From: Camillea tinctor
Lineage: Eukaryota; Ascomycota; Sordariomycetes; Xylariales; Xylariaceae
Assembly (NCBI GenBank): GCA_022578605.1
Contig: MU394056.1
Location: forward strand, 558,001 to 622,000
Direction: 5' to 3'
Length of the DNA stretch: 64,000 bases
Positions within the stretch are counted from its first letter, which is position 1. Each line of letters starts with the position of its first letter. Below, piece by piece: positions 63,022 through 64,000 of the stretch. The translations under genes were made by a program, and so were the position numbers. A model generated the notes under the pieces. It was not told the origin of the DNA. It saw nothing but the letters and a program-made list of their open reading frames with translations, and ran no database searches.

Positions 63022-64000
63022 ATGCAGCGAGTTACATCTCTGCTCCCGAGCTGGGATCGCAATCGGTCGAGCACCGGTAGCAATGCCTCCCACACCCGAA
63101 AGAACAGCGTCGAGAAGGTTCGCGGGTGGGCCGACAAACTCCCTGCGTCCGTCAATCGATTGAGTACCTCCTCTAAAATAGCCAAAGAAGCCTTTTGGCC
63201 CACGACATTAGACAAAGAATGCGAAAGGGCCGCTCGCATATTAAAGTCCTTCTGTAGTACGTGCGACCCGATGCGCGCGTCACCACATGCCCGCTTCATC
63301 TCCCGCTAACTCTTATATCTCTAGACGATGGATTTTCAACCCCTGACGATCGACCGGGGACCCCGTCGACACTTTCGAGTGGTCAATCGTCGAACAAGAT
63401 ACTGAAGAAGATACCGCCGAGGATAATACAGAACGCTGTCGGACTGGCGGTTTTCACTTCGATGCGATCCGGCTTGTGGACATCGGGTTCGGGAGGCAGT
63501 GGCATATTGATAGCCCGCAAAACTGATGGAACGTGGTCACCGCCATCCGGCCTATTATTACAAACGGCCAGCCTGGGTTTTGTCATAGGAGTTGATATTT
63601 ATGACTGCGTCATGGTGATCAACAATTTTACCGTCTTGGAAGCCTTTGCGAGACCGAAGTTGACCCTTGGTACGGACGTCAAATTGACTAGTGGACCTTT
63701 AGTTCGCCTTGGGCTCCTCGAAAATGATATGGCATGGGTAGACCTGAGTGATACGGCGATCACCTACGTGAAAGCGAAAGGGCAATGCTCCGAGGTCAAA
63801 TTGGACGGGACGGTTCTCCATGAGCGAGTCGACGAGAACGAGAGGTTTTACGGTATGAAACTGGGTGTGGCCAAAATTCTAGCAGGCGATATCAACCAGA
63901 GTTTGCCTCAGACGCGGCCTTTAACAGAAATGCTCAAGGCTGCAGAAGGAAGGACAGATTATGATATGACGCTTGTGGAGCAACTCTCGTCTTATCCCGT
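63022..64000 (+). CDS. SYLF-domain (Ysc84/SH3YL1 type) protein, 5' part
   Basis: Exon 1 is 63022-63256; a 68-bp intron (63257-63324, GTACGT...TAG, with a GCTAAC branch site) splits an Asn codon. Exon 2 runs off the right edge. About 303 residues are visible. After a basic Ser-rich N-terminus (MQRVTSLLPSWDRNRS) comes the SYLF domain: KECERAARILKSFCND, IPPRIIQNAVGLAVFTSMRSG, GSGGSGILIARKTDGTWSPPSG and GFVIGVDIYDCVMVINN, then the acidic and Gly-rich second half ending KLGVAKILAGDI. SYLF modules bind phosphoinositides and, in Ysc84, actin at endocytic sites. Whether an SH3, RING or other C-terminal domain follows cannot be seen. A 185-codon His/Pro-rich frame upstream (62445-63002) is taken as leader. 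Confidence 0.93.

Overview
The window is nuclear DNA of a filamentous ascomycete (Pezizomycotina), most likely a Sordariomycete. This rests on short introns of 53-206 bp with GTAAGT-like donors and CTAAC/CTAAT branch sites, genes typical of mould genomes, pyrimidine-rich leaders, and long intergenic DNA full of TAGGTAGGTA and TACATACATA microsatellites. No bacterial operon, virus or rRNA is visible, and no tRNA was found by eye. The class is inferred from general appearance, not from a search.

Layout. Bases 1-1742 hold the 3' end of the splicing factor gene HSH155 (SF3B1). Bases 1743-28993 form a 27 kb stretch whose only supportable gene is a two-finger C2H2 transcription factor (12864-14149, minus strand). 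The same stretch carries two copies of a small inverted-repeat transposon with TA target duplications (3683-3964 and 18730-19028). It also carries a 1.44 kb, extremely AT-rich, non-coding pogo-like element (22484-23926) that contains an uninterrupted 300-bp (TTTA)n tract. From 28994 to 46353 gene density is normal: RAX2 (minus), LCL3 (minus), YVC1 (plus), a small cysteine-rich protein ending in a CaaX box (plus), MTQ2 (plus), SMD1 (minus) and PKR1 (minus). Two F-box genes follow (49342-52042 and 54386-55890, both plus). After a further 7 kb without genes comes the 5' part of a SYLF-domain gene (63022 to the window end).

Function. The genes are mainly housekeeping and unlinked in role: pre-mRNA splicing (HSH155, SMD1), translation termination (MTQ2), vacuole and endomembrane physiology (YVC1, PKR1), polarity and septation (RAX2), a membrane-anchored nuclease (LCL3), ubiquitin-ligase adaptors (two F-box proteins) and actin/endocytosis (SYLF). 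There is no biosynthetic cluster. LCL3 and YVC1 are divergent over about 1.1 kb, and MTQ2 and SMD1 converge.

The least explained items are the MITE family, whose interior looks better conserved between copies than its ends, the AT-rich pogo-like relic with iterated ATCGTTA motifs, and the cysteine-rich CaaX protein. Exon boundaries were worked out by hand from splice signals, reading-frame continuity and remembered family conservation. None was checked against transcripts.
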